A stretch of 19,881 nucleotides of DNA from Terana coerulea (GCA_024811115.1 JAKOGH010000205.1:1-19881), one strand, 5' to 3'. Positions 1-10,955 are shown, numbered from the stretch's first letter. A program made the numbers and translations. The notes: a model not told the origin generated them from the sequence alone.

Positions 1-143
1 GCGCTGCAGCGTGTTCCATTTTGGCATGGCAGATAAAACTCCGCCAGCGCTGCTTCAAGGCATAGCTTTGTTCGTTTCGTCATTTTCGAGCTTCACCTCT
101 TTCTCACCGTCGTCGTCGTCGACGAGCTCCTCTCCTCCCCGCC
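1..143 (+). promoter_or_regulatory. 5' leader / proximal promoter of FKS1
   Basis: This stretch lies directly upstream of the glucan synthase start. It is pyrimidine-rich towards the ATG, as in many fungal core promoters and leaders, and holds a short run of GTC/CGT triplets at about 110-124. No TATA box is seen. The start context (CCGCC before ATGG) is a good eukaryotic initiation context. An upstream ATG at 26 opens a different frame that overlaps the main start; it matters only if transcription begins upstream of it, which the sequence cannot show. The rest of the promoter lies outside the window. Confidence 0.5.
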
Positions 144-3100
144 ATGGCTGCCCGCTCGGGCTCACGAAGCCACGAGGGCATGTACTCCTCTTCACCTCCG
201 TCCTCCGACCCCCACGACCCCTTCAGCAACGCCCAAGCGGCTGACCCTCGCTACTACGACAACGACTCTGAACACGACTACAACCGAGCCAACCGCGACA
301 CCTATGGCTCAGACAGCAGCAATAATCAGAACGACGACGACCGATACTACGAGCAAGGCGGCTCATACGACCCCTACGGCCGTACGTCCTCTCGTCTGCC
401 GTCCTACCGCCCCGCGCGTGTATTGATCTCACCTTCCGCAGCCCAACCAGACACCGACTCCGAGGCGGACGTCTACGGCCAGAAATATGCGCCGTCGTCG
501 GAATCCCTCGGTCCCCCACGCATGCCCATGTCTGAGGCATCGACACCGACTTTCATTGACTCGGCCGCTGGGGCGCGTGAGCCGTACCCAGCCTGGGGCG
601 CAGATCGCCAAATACCGCTGTCCAAGGAGGAGATTGAGGACATTTTCTTGGATCTGACGCAGAAGTTTGGCTTCCAGAGGGATTCGATGCGGAACATGGT
701 GCGTCTGCGTCCTCTTTTGCGGGCTTCCGGTGCGCGGGGATGGGCGCGCGGTGATGGGACGGTTCACATGCTCTAAAGCGCTCTTCTCCTCGGTCAAGTG
801 CATGCAGGCAGTACGAGGAGTCTGCTGCTGGCCGACTAGCGGCGCTGCAGGCATTCCTCTCATCCATCTGGGCGAATGCGCGCGTATCCCGTCGCCCATC
901 TTGGGAGGCTCCGTCCGTTTATCGCCAGTGCACAGCTGAATGATGCCCGCGATTTTGTTCTGCATGATGAGTGACCCTGCTCACGCACTGTTTTGCACAG
1001 TTCGACTTTACCATGCAGCTGCTGGATAGTCGGGCGTCGAGGATGTCCCCCAACCAAGCCCTGCTCACTCTTCACGCCGACTACATTGGTGGGCAGCACG
1101 CAAACTATCGCAAGTGGTACTTTGCGGCCCAGCTGGATCTCGACGACGCCGTCGGTCATACGCAGAACCCAGGCCTGCAACGCCTCAAGTCCGTCAAGCG
1201 TGGCGCCAAAGCGACATCAGCGAAGTCACTCAACAGCGCTCTGGATCGGTGGCGGCAGGCGATGAACAATATGTCGCAGTACGACAGGATGCGACAGATC
1301 GCGCTCTGGCTGCTCTGCTGGGGTGAGGCTGCGCAGGTGCGCTTCGTGCCCGAGTGCCTGTGCTTCATCTTCAAATGTGCGGACGACTACTACCGGTCGC
1401 CCGAGTGCCAGAACCGGGCGGACGCCGTGCCAGAAGGCCTCTACTTGCACTCGGTCGTCAAGCCGCTGTATCGCTTCATTCGGGATCAAGGGTACGAGGT
1501 CGTTGGTGGGAAGTTCGTGCGCCGGGAGAAGGACCACGATAGCATTATCGGCTACGACGACGTAAATCAGCTCTTCTGGTATCCGGAAGGCATTGCCAGA
1601 ATTGTGTTATTCGACAAGGTAAAGTGCTTATGACAAATTCTGTGTGAATCGCTCGCTTACCAAGCTTATCTAGTCGAGACTCGTGGATCTGTCGCCCTCA
1701 CAACGTTTCATGAAGTTCAGTCAAATCGACTGGAATCGAGTGTTCTTCAAGACGTATTACGAGAAGCGGTCTTTCGGACACCTCCTGGTCAACTTCAACC
1801 GGATATGGGTCATTCACATCGCGATGTACTGGTTCTACACCGCCTACAACTCGCCGACGATCTACAACGGCGACAGGTCAACGCCTATGCGATGGTCGGC
1901 TACTGCGCTCGGCGGCGCAGTCGCCACCATTATCATGATCTGCGCTACGCTGGCCGAGTTCTCGTACATCCCCACCACCTGGAACAACACGTCTCATCTT
2001 ACCCGGCGGCTGATCTTTCTCCTCGTCACACTCGCGCTCACCGCTGGTCCCACAGTCTACATCGCCATCGCCGAGAGCAGCTCGCCAAATGGCTCGCTGG
2101 CGCTCATCTTGGGAATTGTCCAGTTCTTCATTTCGGTCGTCGCCACGCTTCTGTTCGCCACGCTGCCGTCAGGTCGGATGTTCGGCGACCGGGTTGCTGG
2201 GAAGTCGCGGAAATACCTCGCCAGCCAGACCTTCACTGCCAGCTATCCCTCGCTCAAGCCTTCCGCCCGTATCGCGTCGTTCCTGCTATGGGGTCTGGTG
2301 TTCAGCTGCAAATTCGTCGAGTCGTACTTCTTCCTGACGCAGGGCTTCCGGAACCCCATCCGTGTCATGGTGGGTATGAAGATCCAGGCCTGCAATGACA
2401 AGTACTTTGGCAACGCGCTCTGCCGGAACCAGGCCGCGTTCACGCTCGCCATCATGTACATCATGGACCTCGTGCTATTCTTCCTGGACACGTTCTTGTG
2501 GTGGATTATCTGGAACACGGTCTTCAGCATTGCCCGCTCGTTCATGCTCGGACTGTCGATCTGGACCCCATGGAAGGACATTTTCACCCGGCTGCCGAAG
2601 CGCATCTTCGCGAAGCTGCTGGCTACGTCAGACATGGAGGTTAGGTATAAGCCCAAGGCGCGTTTTCAACGATGTATGCGTTATTATCACAGCGGCTAAC
2701 GTAGGTTCGGTATATGCAGGTCCTTGTGTCACAAATCTGGAATGCGATCATCATCTCGATGTACCGAGAGCACTTGCTGTCCATTGACCACGTCCAGAAG
2801 CTGCTGTATCACCAGGTCGACTCGGGCCACGATGGCCGTCGCAGCCTGCGCGCGCCAGCGTTCTTCATCTCGCAGAGCGACAAGAACTTCAAGGGTGAAT
2901 TCTTTACACCTGGAAGCGAGGCGGAGCGCCGTATTTCGTTCTTTGCCCAGTCGCTCACGACCGCCATCCCGGAGCCTTTGCCTGTTGATGCCATGCCCAC
3001 GTTCACCGTCTTGACGCCTCACTACAGCGAGAAGGTATGCATATTGTGAATGTCTTTTCGGCTCTGACTAATGCATTCATAGATCTTACTCTCGTTGCGT

Positions 3101-6100
3101 GAGATTATCCGTGAGGAGGATCAGAATACTCGTGTCACGTTGTTGGAGTACCTGAAGCAGCTTCATCCGGTCGAATGGGACAACTTCGTGAAGGACACCA
3201 AGATTCTCGCTGAGGAGTCGGCCAACTTCAACGGTCCCAGCCCGTTCGTCACCGACGAAAAGGGTCAGTCCAAGGCCGATGATCTGCCATTCTACTGCAT
3301 CGGTTTCAAGAGCGCCGCACCCGAGTTTACTCTCCGTACCCGTATTTGGGCGTCGCTGCGGGCGCAGACGTTGTACCGAACCGTCTCCGGCATGATGAAC
3401 TACGGCAAGGCCATCAAGCTGCTCTACCGTGTGGAGAACCCCGAGGTCGTACAACTCTTTGGCGGCAACACGGACAAGCTGGAGCGTGAGCTGGAGCGCA
3501 TGGCACGTCGCAAGTTCAAGTTCGTCGTCTCCATGCAACGGTATTCGAAGTTCAACCGAGAAGAGCAAGAGAACGCAGAGTTCCTTCTTCGTGCCTACCC
3601 TGATCTGCAGATCGCCTACCTCGAAGAAGAGCCTCCTCGTAAGGAAGGCGGCGATCCTCGCCTGTTCTCTGCCCTCATCGACGGTCACTCTGAGCTTAAC
3701 GACCAGACTGGCCGCCGCCGCCCTAAATTCCGCATCGAGCTTCCAGGTAACCCTATTCTCGGAGACGGCAAGTCCGACAACCAGAACCACGCCATCATCT
3801 TCTACCGCGGCGAGTACCTCCAGCTCATTGACGCGAACCAGGACAACTATCTCGAGGAGTGCCTCAAGATCCGTAATGTACTTGGCGAGTTCGACGAGTA
3901 CACTACCACCGAGCAGAGCCCTTACGCTCAGTGGGGTGCCAAGGAGTTCAAGCAGTCGCCGGTCGCCATCGTCGGTGCACGCGAGTACATCTTCTCGGAG
4001 AACATCGGTATCCTCGGCGACTTGGCTGCTGGCAAGGAGCAAACGTTCGGTACCCTCACTGCGCGCTCTCTCGCGTGGATCGGCGGCAAGCTGCACTACG
4101 GTCACCCCGATTTCCTCAACGCACTGTACATGACGACGCGTGGCGGTGTTTCCAAGGCACAGAAGGGCCTTCACCTGAATGAGGATATCTACGCTGGCAT
4201 GAACGCTTTCGGACGCGGCGGACGCATCAAACATACCGAGTACTACCAGTGCGGTAAAGGTCGTGATCTTGGGTTTGGTACCATCTTGAACTTCCAGACG
4301 AAGATCGGCACGGGCATGGGTGAGCAGATGCTCAGTCGCGAGTACTACTACCTCGGCACCCAGCTCCCCATCGACCGCTTCCTCACGTTCTACTACGGCC
4401 ATCCTGGATTCCACATCAACAACATGCTGGTAATCCTTTCGGTGCAGGTCTTCGTTGTCACCAGTAAGTTGAGCGACTAGTCGGCTTGTTCCTGATCGCT
4501 GACCATCATGTAGTGGTCTTCCTGGGTACGCTCCAGGCTCAGCTGCCAGTCTGCAAGTACACTTCGTCAGGGACGCTCATTGGACCGACGGGATGCTACA
4601 ACCTCACACCCGTCTTCTCATGGATCCAGCGCTCGATTATCAGCATCTTCTTGGTTTTCATGATCGCGTTCTTGCCTTTGTTCCTGCAAGGTAGGCCACA
4701 TGCCGTTTGTGCGGCGACAGCTCACTGATGTTCAAACAGAGCTCATTGAACGTGGTACAGTCAAGGCTATCAAACGTCTAGCGAAGCACTTCGCATCCGC
4801 GTCGCCTGCCTTTGAAGTTTTCGCCACGCAGATCTCGTCGCATTCGATTGCCAGTAACCTTATCTTCGGTGGTGCTCGGTACATCGCCACTGGCCGTGGC
4901 TTCGCCGTCACCCGAATCAGCTTCAGCATCCTCTACTCGCGTTTCGCAGGCCCCAGCATCTACTTGGGAATGCGCACGCTGATCATGCTGCTCTACGTGA
5001 CGCTCACGCTCTGGAGCGGCTGGGTCACTTACTTCTGGTTCTCGATCCTGTCACTCTGCATCGCGCCGTTCCTCTTCAACCCTCACCAATTCTCGTTCGC
5101 GGACTTCATCATTGACTACAGGTGAGTTTATGGTTGATCTATTCTGTAGTCCTTGCTAATACATTGTTAGGGAATTCTTGCGCTGGATGAACCGCGGCAA
5201 CTCACGCGCGCATCAGAACTCGTGGATTGGCTATTGTCGTCTGTCGCGCACGATGATCACTGGTTACAAGAAGAAGCGCCTGGGCCACCCGTCCGAGAAG
5301 CTTTCGGGCGATACTCCTCGCGCAGGATGGCGCGCTGTCATCTTCTCCGAGGTCGTCTTCCCCGTCATCATGGCCGTTCTCTTCGTCGTCTGCTACATGT
5401 TCGTCAAGTCCTTCCCGGACCGCGATGGGCGCCAGCCTGCGAGCCCGCTCATCCGTATCGCGGTCGTCTCCCTGGGTCCGATTGTGTGGAATGCGGCCGT
5501 CCTTCTCGTGCAGTTCATGTTCTCGCTGTTCCTGGGTCCGTTCCTGGACACGAAGTACCCCAAGTTCGGTTCGGTCATGGCCTTCCTCGCTCACTCGTTC
5601 GGTGTTATTGGAATGATTGCCTTCTTCGAGTTCTTGGTAAGTTTCTATCGTATGATATGGACGGGTCCGTGCTAACGTTATCTGCAGTGGTTCTTGGAGC
5701 TGTGGAACGTCTCGCACGCCGTGTTGGGACTCATCGCCGTCATTTTCATCCAGCGCGCTATTCACAAGGTCCTTATTGCTGTGTTCCTCTCCCGAGAGTT
5801 CAAGCACGATGAGACGAACCGAGCATGGTGGACCGGCAAGTGGTACGGCCGTGGCCTTGGCACGTACGCGATGTCCCAACCGGCGAGAGAGTTCATTGTC
5901 AAGATCATCGAGCTGTCGTTGTGGAGCGGCGACTTCCTGTCTTGCCACTTCCTGCTCTTCCTCTTGACACCGCCGATATTGGTCCCATACATCGACCGCC
6001 TGCACTCAACGCTGCTTTGTAAGTTCTCCCAGTTTCGACTTGCTGGATTGTTCTGATGTGGCCCTTCAGTCTGGCTCCGACCATCGAAGCAGATTCGGGC

Positions 6101-6370
6101 GCCCCTGTACTCGATCAAGCAAAAGCGACAGCGTCGTATGATTGTAAGTACCGCATGGTTTCTTGTCACGACTGTCTGCCTGACTATTATTTCAGGTGAT
6201 CAAGTACGGCTTTATCTATGTCATCGCCCTAATTATATTTGCAGCATTGATTGCCATACGTAAGTTGCCACTTATGTATTCTCCGAGCAATCACGCTGAC
6301 GTCTCCGCCCTTAGCCCTCGCGTTCCGACAAGTGCTCCACATCAACTGCACGATATGTCAGAACATCTGA
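144..6370 (+). CDS. FKS1: 1,3-beta-glucan synthase catalytic subunit (FKS1, GT48)
   Basis: Plasma-membrane enzyme that polymerises UDP-glucose into cell-wall 1,3-beta-glucan, working with a Rho1 GTPase. I place 12 exons: 144-698, 1001-1618, 1674-2657, 2720-3034, 3083-4463, 4514-4690, 4740-5121, 5171-5636, 5688-6018, 6070-6143, 6196-6259 and 6315-6370. They sum to 5403 nt (1800 aa plus TGA), a normal family length, and every junction keeps frame. The N-terminus is hydrophilic and Tyr/Asp/Ser-rich. An FKS1_dom1-like region ([13 protein letters not shown]) starts near residue 276. Exon 3 holds the first membrane cluster. The GT48 domain starts near [14 protein letters not shown] and includes [14 protein letters not shown] and [20 protein letters not shown] second membrane cluster runs to the C-terminus. 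Introns are 48-62 nt except the first (302 nt). Intron 3 appears to be GC-AG. The ATG at 144 is the first in frame with good context. Confidence 0.97.
699..1000 (+). other. FKS1 intron 1, unusually long (302 nt)
   Basis: Donor GTGCGT follows the codon for the second Met of MRNM, and the acceptor TTTTGCACAG precedes [10 protein letters not shown]. Fungal FKS proteins run MRNMFD without a break, so the whole 302 nt must be removed. The other introns of this gene are 48-62 nt. No recognisable exon or RNA gene is seen inside. Confidence 0.85.
2658..2719 (+). other. FKS1 intron 3, apparent GC-AG intron
   Basis: Protein homology demands that DMEVRYKPK be followed directly by [18 protein letters not shown]. 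The only boundary that does this in frame is AAG|GCGCGT ... TATATGCAG|GTC. It gives a 62-nt intron with a GC donor, a CTAAC branch-like motif at 2696-2700 and a normal acceptor. A GT donor inside the preceding codons would delete conserved residues. Confidence 0.75.
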
Positions 6371-7188
6371 ACGGACTATACCTCCAAAACCTTCCTTTCA
6401 TTCACGATATACTCATATACTTAGACTTATCTGCACTTGTAGCTGTTCCTCATCATCTCATCGTCGGACACTCTCCCATAATCGCCTGTCTTACATAGTA
6501 CATAACATGCCCACACCCATGACGTCGCGTGTGGAACGGACTCCCTTGCCTTGTAGGTCATCAGTGGCTACGACTATTCTGGACCCTTACTTCCGTCGGA
6601 CGTCCCCAATTTGCGTTCTGGCTTACGACCCGCCCCGACCTTCTCGTACTTGTATCCGACTGGATAATATTAGCATGATCGTCTGCACTGCTGGCGAACT
6701 GCGCGAGTGAAAGATGCTTGTGAGTGAAGCTGCTTGTCTTGGGACTGAGCGGCGGTGAGCGAGAGAGCTTTCGAAGTGTTATTGTTTGTCGCTATTAGGA
6801 TCAGAAGCCGTCGCCTTCCTGATCTGAATAACTGCCCGGCCGTAGATGCATCGATGAATTCTCGCTGGAGTTAGTCTAGCTGCGCAGTAAAAGGTTGATT
6901 TATTTCATACATGCGCTCGTAATCCAGAACAGCGACTCCGAGGAAGCGAGTCTGTCAGCACACTCGACATCACAACCGGCTCAACAGCGTCTCGGTATAG
7001 AAACAAGTGAGTTATCCCAAGGAAAGATGAATTAGAATTGGCTATTAACTATTAAGTGCACGGAGCACATCACGCAGTTATCACTATAACCATCAGACAT
7101 GAGTAACGGCTCAATCAGAGAATGCTGTACATGATTAAGGTTGCAAAGTGAGAGAAGGAACGGATGAGATGTGTGAGTACTTACCAGC
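6371..7188. other. Intergenic: convergent 3' regions of FKS1 and BTB gene A
   Basis: The first part is presumably the FKS1 3' UTR and the last part the 3' UTR of the minus-strand BTB gene, so the two genes converge here. I see no canonical AATAAA close to either stop and no reading frame with recognisable protein content. The short open frames present show no domain. Confidence 0.5.
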
Positions 7189-8542
7189 TTATTCAAGGTA
7201 CAATCTTTGCTCCGCACTTCTCTGTACGATGTCTGCCTCGAAACTGAGCTCATGCAGGTCAAAAATCCTTGGCAATAGATCCCAAACCTCGCGACCCTTT
7301 GCAATGAAATAGGAGGCAAGCCACTTGCGACATGGGAAGCACATCGCATCCGGCGGAGGAAGGTACCCTCCTTCTTCAAGTGCCCACGCGTGGTGGGCGA
7401 ATGCGCCCACTGGGTCGTGGGATGGCACGCCACAGGAGAAGTGGAAAGGATCGAAGACCCCGTTCATCCATTCGAGTACAGCCTCCCTGCATTGCCAGAC
7501 CCCTGGCTCGTCGGCATCAAACTTTGTGCAGGTGCGGATATGCGTCTTGTTCGTGTACCTGTTCACAACGCGGGAGATATCACGGATGCACCTTTCGGCC
7601 ACGTCATGGAGCCGCTCTCTGCCGGCAATGAGCCTTTGAAATCCGCACCGTCAAGTATACTGAAGTCGGCCGTACGTCTTGAGATGACGCCGAATGCGTT
7701 CACGTCGCCTTCGGTATCTTCATCTTCGTTTATACGGAGGGACTTCCTGCGCGCAGCGTGTCTGCGGCTGAGCTCGTAGAACGCCGCGCGAAGGACGGTG
7801 GGCACATCTGTCTCTTGCGCGAGTCGAACAACTTGTGCTAGAGTAGACATTCGATAAGGCTTCGACGCAATCGGGATATGTTGGAAGGGCTCACCAGGGT
7901 CGGGAATGAGGTCATTTATGTTGTACGGAAGAACTGGATACGAATTCGAACGATTGCTGTCAATTCGATATTGCTCCTTTTCCAAAATAATCCAGCCCTC
8001 CGTATAATCGTCCGGCCATTCGTTTTCTAGCGTTTTCCGCAACCGCTCGTACACCTCCGTCATTTGGTACTTGTGCGCGAGCCTCAGAGACCCTGCAATG
8101 ACTTGCGATGTGTCCGGTCGTGCTCTTGTTCCGTTGGGCAATTCGCTGGAAGTTTGGTCAGGACGCTTGGGGCCAGAGCCTCCTCTTCTGATCACCGAAC
8201 AAGAGCTCACAGAGAGTAATATAGCAGCCTCAGCAAGTCCCGTACATCTTGCCATCTGTCGTGCGGAAAATCAACGGTGGGAACCCCAGCAACGCTGTTG
8301 TTCTGCTGGTCCGGCAGCTGGAACATGCCAGCGAAGACCTCCGACTTGCTCGCGAGGATCGACTTGTGGCATTTGAAGGCGTAGACCGGCCCTTCTCCTG
8401 TAATACCTGGTCCCGCGCATACAATGATATTGCCATCGTCAAACCAAATGACCTCGTCTTGGATGAGCTGCTCGCGGACAGGTGTCATTGCCGCGTCCAC
8501 ACGACGCCTCTTAGCGGTGTGATTCAAGTCGTCCTGAGGCAT
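7189..8542 (-). CDS. BTB/POZ domain protein A, with apparent 1-nt frameshift
   Basis: Fungal BTB/POZ protein, a family that typically mediates protein-protein contacts or acts as a Cullin-3 adaptor; the partner here is unknown. Exons on the minus strand: 8542-8211, 8145-7895 and 7837-7189, with GT-AG introns of 65 and 57 nt. Exon 1 encodes a basic KRRRVD motif and then the BTB fold (VIWFDDGNIIV, FKCHKSILASKSEVFAGMF, VRDLLRLLYY). Exons 2-3 encode a helical C-terminal region ending near FDLHELSF. I start at the ATG at 8542 because the paralogue starts at the matching place; an in-frame ATG at 8680 would add 46 low-complexity residues. Against the paralogue one base is missing at about 7634-7638 (AAAGG), switching frame between ADFKG and LIAGRERL. 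It may be a recent pseudogene or an assembly indel. Confidence 0.8.
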
Positions 8543-9184
8543 CTGTATCGCGCCTGGCTGCAGCAAATTAAAACGCGATAGTCGTGGTCTGCTGCCAAGG
8601 TTACTTGCCTGCAGAAGGGCGGAAATCTTGAGGAGCAAAATTGATAGTAGCGCCGAAATTTTCTGCGCCCCGCGGCTCACCTCGTTCTCAGATCGCTGCC
8701 TTTGAATTCGAGGCGCTCCGATGTACCTTTGCGCACTGACCGCAAATAATTATATAGCATGTGCTGACAGACTATCCCCCGTCGTGGGTGGACGGAGAGG
8801 GAGAAGACTCAGAGAGAGGGAAGAGAAGACGCTTAAGGGTCAGATCCGATGACATTCCCATATTTGGAATATCAGGCGAATATTATAATTAATGGTCTAA
8901 CATCGCTAAGCGCCTTATCCTCCCTCCGAGTCTCCCTCCGCCCTCTTCGTCCAGCCCTGTTAAATGGCAGTCTAACCTGATGCTCCTAGAAAAATGAAGA
9001 GCTTGAGTCTTGCACAAAGCACGTTTCTGCTGGTTGATTGTCTCACCTTGTCGCTCTGGTATGTACCACGTGTGATTTATTTTATAATTCGATATCCGAC
9101 ACAAAGTGGTAGGTATCTAATCACATTGAAGAATAATATTAAACTGCGGAAAGTGAGGTCTGAATGTAATCCGAATGTGTCGCC
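8543..9184 (-). promoter_or_regulatory. Probable promoter region of BTB gene A
   Basis: The gap between the two tandem BTB genes holds, read on the minus strand, a long pyrimidine-rich tract (8832-8790) and then an AT-rich TATATAATTATT element (8755-8744), about 200 nt before the ATG. This resembles a fungal core promoter. The rest, including an AT-rich part around 8880-9150, shows no recognisable gene. Confidence 0.4.
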
Positions 9185-10557
9185 TCAGTGAGCGAGACCT
9201 ATCTCCTGTTCTGCGGTTCTTGGTAGGATGGTCGTGTTGAATCCAAGATCATGCAAATCAAATATTCTCGGTAACAGATCCCAAAGTTCCCGAGCGGTTG
9301 CAATCAGGTAGGATGCGAGCCACTTGCAGCACGCAAAGCAAATATTCTCCCGGGAAAGAGAAGATCCCCTTCCTTGAAGACCCCACGCGACTTGAACGAG
9401 TGTGCCTATAGGGTCCTGCAGGAGATCTTCATCAGAGCATTCACGAGGATCCAGTGTGTCGTCCAACCACTCGCATAACATTTCCCGGCAATGCCAGACG
9501 TCCGCTTCACTGTAGTCGCCCTTTATGCAGTTGCGAACGTGCGTATGCAGACTATTGCTAGCGCGCACAACGCGGGTGAGGTCTTGAAGTCTACGTAGAG
9601 CGATGACCTGCAGACGCTCTTTCCCGGCAAGAAGCCTCCGCAGATCTCTGGCGTCCAGTAAGTCGCCGCTAGCCATGGGTCTCGTGATAGTGCCGTCGAA
9701 ATTCATGTCGCTTTCAGCGCCCTCGTCTTCCATTATATAAAGCGACTTTCGGTGTGCAAGGTGTCTGCGGCTGAGCTCGTAGTATGCCGCACGAAGCACG
9801 GTGGGTACGTCTGCCTCTTGCGCAAGTCGTACGACATATGCTAGGATAGGCTCCAGTGAGGTTCGGGACAAAGTGAATCATGGCATGCATAACGAACGAA
9901 CCTGGATCAGGAATGAAGTCGTTGATATTGTATTTGTTGTCTTGGGCCACACGTTTTCGTCAGCTCTGCGCTCCTCCTTTTCCAGGGGAATCCAGCCCTC
10001 CACGAAATCGTCCGGCCAATCGTTTTCGAGGATCTTCCGCAGTTTGTCGTGTATTTCCGTCATCTGGTAATTGTGCACGAGCCTCAGAGGACCAGCAATG
10101 ATATTCGAGACGTCCGGTCGTGCTCGCGCTCTATTCGGCAGCTCCCTGTGAACTTCGGTGAGAACACGGAGCTTTCCAGCAGTCTGTGTCGAAAAAGGGC
10201 TCACAGAGAGTAACACAGTAGCCTCAACAAGTCCCGCACATCTTCCCAGCTGTCATGCGGGAAATCAACGGTGGGGACCCCAGCAACGGTGTTGTTCTGC
10301 TGGTCCGGCAGCTGGAACATGCCGGCGAAGACCTCAGACTTGCTGGCGAGAATCGACTTGTGGCATTTGAAGGCGTGGACCGGCCCGTCTCCTGTAGTCC
10401 CTGGCCCTGCGCAAACAATGATATTGCCGTCATCGAACCAAATAATCTCGTCCTGGATGAGCTGTCGGCTGTGATGCTCGAGGAAGCCTGGTGCAGCTTG
10501 TGCTCCCTCATCCACTCGGCGCCTCTTGACGGTATGAGTCCAGTCGTCCTTGGACAT
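9185..10557 (-). CDS. BTB/POZ domain protein B, tandem paralogue of A
   Basis: Second copy of the adjacent BTB/POZ gene, same strand and exon plan. Exon 1 is 10557-10205 (KRRRVD motif, EIIWFDDGNIIV, FKCHKSILASKSEVFAGMF, VRDLLRLLCY). Exon 2 starts at 10145 after a 59-nt intron. Exon 3 ends at the TGA at 9187-9185. The second intron has its donor at 9901 (GTTCGT). The acceptor matching gene A is at 9841 (61-nt intron), but exon 2 has a net -1 shift against gene A between LEKEE and YNINDFIPDPG, so that model is out of frame. Using an AG at 9852-9851 instead (51-nt intron) gives an intact 1263-nt frame (420 aa), with a short shifted peptide replacing the conserved one. Functional status is therefore uncertain; the BTB identity is secure. 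Confidence 0.8.
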
Positions 10558-10955
10558 GTTTGTACACGGCCGCTGCTAGCTATACGACAATTGCGCGTGT
10601 TTATCTCCCGAAGTTAGTGGCCAGTGTAAGGTTGTTGGAAGAAACAGCAGATTCTAGCGTCGACACTCAGTTCAAGGCGGCCTCTGAGGCGCTCTGAGGC
10701 GCCCTTGTGCTACATTGACAACTAATTCCGTCCCTGTACATACGCAAAAGTAGCGATGCGAGATTGTACATTGGTAGCAGCATTTTAGTGAAAACGCTAC
10801 GTTACATTAGTACAAAGTCTGGTGAGATTACTGACTTGTGGCTAATCGTCTACGGATATAACAGATATGGTTAGGCTCCTATGACGGTGAAGAACATGCA
10901 GGAACTGCATGGATAATTGGTGTGGTCTGCTCCGGCCTATGCAAACATCCGTGAG
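10558..10955. other. Intergenic, upstream of BTB gene B
   Basis: No protein-coding feature is recognised. It should contain the BTB gene B promoter on the minus strand, but no clear TATA element is seen. A perfect tandem pair of the 10-mer CTCTGAGGCG lies at 10682-10701. Confidence 0.4.
10682..10701 (+). repeat. Tandem pair of a 10-nt unit
   Basis: CTCTGAGGCG occurs twice head to tail (10682-10691 and 10692-10701), about 130 nt upstream of the BTB gene B start. It could be a chance mini-duplication or a paired binding site. Confidence 0.6.

Noticed and set aside
667..939. Open frames across FKS1 intron 1 as a possible exon
   Set aside because: The protein is contiguous across MRNM/FDF in the family, so no exon can be inserted.
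3086..4414. Minus-strand open frame of 442 codons inside FKS1
   Set aside because: It is antisense to the highly conserved GT48 exon 5. Codon bias of the real gene keeps the opposite frame open.
5202..6005. Minus-strand open frame of 267 codons inside FKS1
   Set aside because: It lies antisense to exons 8-9 and their introns, is rich in charged shadow codons and shows no family similarity.
8543..8680. 46-residue N-terminal extension of BTB protein A
   Set aside because: It is low-complexity and absent from the paralogue, whose start matches the internal ATG at 8542; more likely 5' UTR.
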